Shown here one piece after another: positions 7,397 through 7,966 of a DNA stretch of 7,966 nucleotides (its first letter is position 1; the number at the start of each line of letters is the position of its first letter). Below the pieces are notes generated by a model, which ran no database searches, had not been told where the DNA came from, and worked only from the letters and a program-made list of their open reading frames with translations. The stretch spans positions 1 to 7,966 of the forward strand of contig CANQFW010000064.1 in assembly GCA_947599995.1 (NCBI GenBank), given 5' to 3'. The stretch comes from an uncultured Clostridia bacterium (lineage in GTDB: Bacteria; Bacillota; Clostridia; TANB77; CAG-508). The position numbers were made by a program, and so were the translations under genes.

Positions 7397-7827
7397 TTAT
7401 ATTTTTACAATTTCTTTTAATATAGGAATCTTTTTTATTATTTCATTACTTATATAACTAATTAGCATTATAAAAAGTACTATTAATAGATTACTTACTA
7501 TATTGTCAACATATTTTATGTATCCACCAACATTTATAAAGTTTTTTAAAAATCTTGTATAGATCCAAAAAAATAAATATATACCCAATGAATTCTGACC
7601 AATTTTAATAATATTACTGCCCCACCACCAATCTCTACTGATTGAAATGTATTTTTTATAAAACTTCCTATTACTGTAATTGACTTATCATCTAGTTTCA
7701 TCATTACTACATTTACTATAAACATCCAAACAATAAAAACTACAAATATTTTGAATGTTTTCTTATAATGTTTTTCCAAATTTAGTGGTTTCATAAAAAG
7801 AAGGTATCTGTTTACCATTGGACTCAT
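7397..7827 (-). pseudogene. Decayed membrane O-acyltransferase (Acyltransferase_3-like), truncated and frameshifted
   Basis: Two adjacent reading frames read as pieces of one polytopic acyltransferase. The first starts at ATG 7827, with GGTGAG just upstream, and encodes about 69 residues, including YLLFMKPLNLEKHYKKTFK followed by a membrane segment (IFVVFIVWMFIVNVV). It then drifts out of frame at a run of four G (7623-7620). One added base there joins it to the second frame, with SNIIKIGQNSLGIYLFFW and a second hydrophobic segment (about 7500-7440), ending at the TAA at 7399-7397. IGQNSLGIYL resembles the C-terminal helix of sugar O-acyltransferases of this family (normally about 330-370 residues). 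Only about 143 residues remain. The N-terminal membrane helix with the catalytic histidine and most of the middle are missing. It is probably inactive. A different small membrane protein pair is the alternative reading. Confidence 0.6.
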
Positions 7828-7837
7828 GCTCTCACCT

Positions 7838-7966
7838 TTAAAAACTCTTTCCATATTTTTTACCAGTAAATTTAGATATTAAAAAAGATGTTCCTTTCTT
7901 CCACCAATCTACCCTTTGAATACTCATAAACTTAACTTCTTTATATTTATACCCTTTAGTATTAAT
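7838..7966 (-). CDS. C-terminal 42 residues of an unrecognised polysaccharide-locus gene (cut by window edge)
   Basis: An open frame enters from the window edge and ends at TAA 7840-7838. The 42 visible residues begin INTKGYKYKEVKF, contain RVDWWKKGTSFLISKF and end TGKKYGKSF. They are mixed polar, basic and aromatic, look like a soluble protein tail, and are not a membrane segment. I do not recognise the family from this piece. A glycosyltransferase, modifying enzyme or other polysaccharide-biosynthesis protein would fit the place. Its stop lies 10 bases before the ATG of the acyltransferase remnant on the same strand, and the ribosome binding site of the remnant overlaps this stop region, so the two would have been co-transcribed and possibly translationally coupled. 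Confidence 0.6.
   Translation of the reverse strand: MNTKGYKYKEVKFMSIQRVDWWKKGTSFLISKFTGKKYGKSF

Noticed and set aside
7546..7854. Start of the acyltransferase remnant at ATG 7854
   Set aside because: That ATG lies inside the preceding gene and has no binding site; ATG 7827 is preceded by GGTGAG at 7836-7831 and follows the stop of the preceding gene.
1..7966. CRISPR arrays, insertion sequences, tRNA/rRNA genes, phage or toxin-antitoxin genes
   Set aside because: I looked for regular direct repeats, transposase-like proteins with terminal inverted repeats, and conserved RNA signatures, and saw none.

Overview
The window is very AT-rich, and every gene I can support lies on the minus strand, so transcription runs from high to low coordinates. 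Low GC, GGAGG-type ribosome binding sites, three-repeat SLH surface anchoring and an EpsG-type polymerase together suggest a low-GC Firmicute, probably a member of the Clostridia. No species assignment is possible from the sequence alone.

Layout in transcription order. (1) 7966-1598 is the downstream part of a Wzx/Wzy-type cell-surface polysaccharide locus: the C-terminal end of an unrecognised gene, a truncated and frameshifted membrane acyltransferase remnant, a GT2 glycosyltransferase, an EpsG-type polymerase, a second GT2 glycosyltransferase, a polysaccharide pyruvyl transferase (GTG start) and a Wzx flippase. The gaps from the glycosyltransferase at 7370 onward are 3-76 bases, consistent with one operon whose promoter lies upstream of the window. 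(2) 1597-1454 carries a good promoter immediately after wzx. It serves a secreted protein with three C-terminal SLH domains (1453-338). (3) 337-94 is intergenic, with a predicted promoter and a compact stretch (146-240) able to fold as a three-way junction ending in a U-run. It leads into the start of a further secreted protein (93-1), which is cut by the window edge.

How the genes fit together: the two GT2 enzymes would add sugars to a lipid-linked repeat unit, the pyruvyl transferase would place a ketal-pyruvate on it, Wzx would flip it and the EpsG-type protein would polymerise it outside the membrane. In several Firmicutes SLH domains bind pyruvylated secondary cell-wall polymers. A pyruvyl transferase two genes upstream of an SLH protein therefore makes it plausible, though unproven, that the locus builds the anchor for that protein. 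The points most worth a second look are the possible structured leader RNA at 146-240 and the decayed acyltransferase, which implies that an O-acyl modification of the polymer has been lost.
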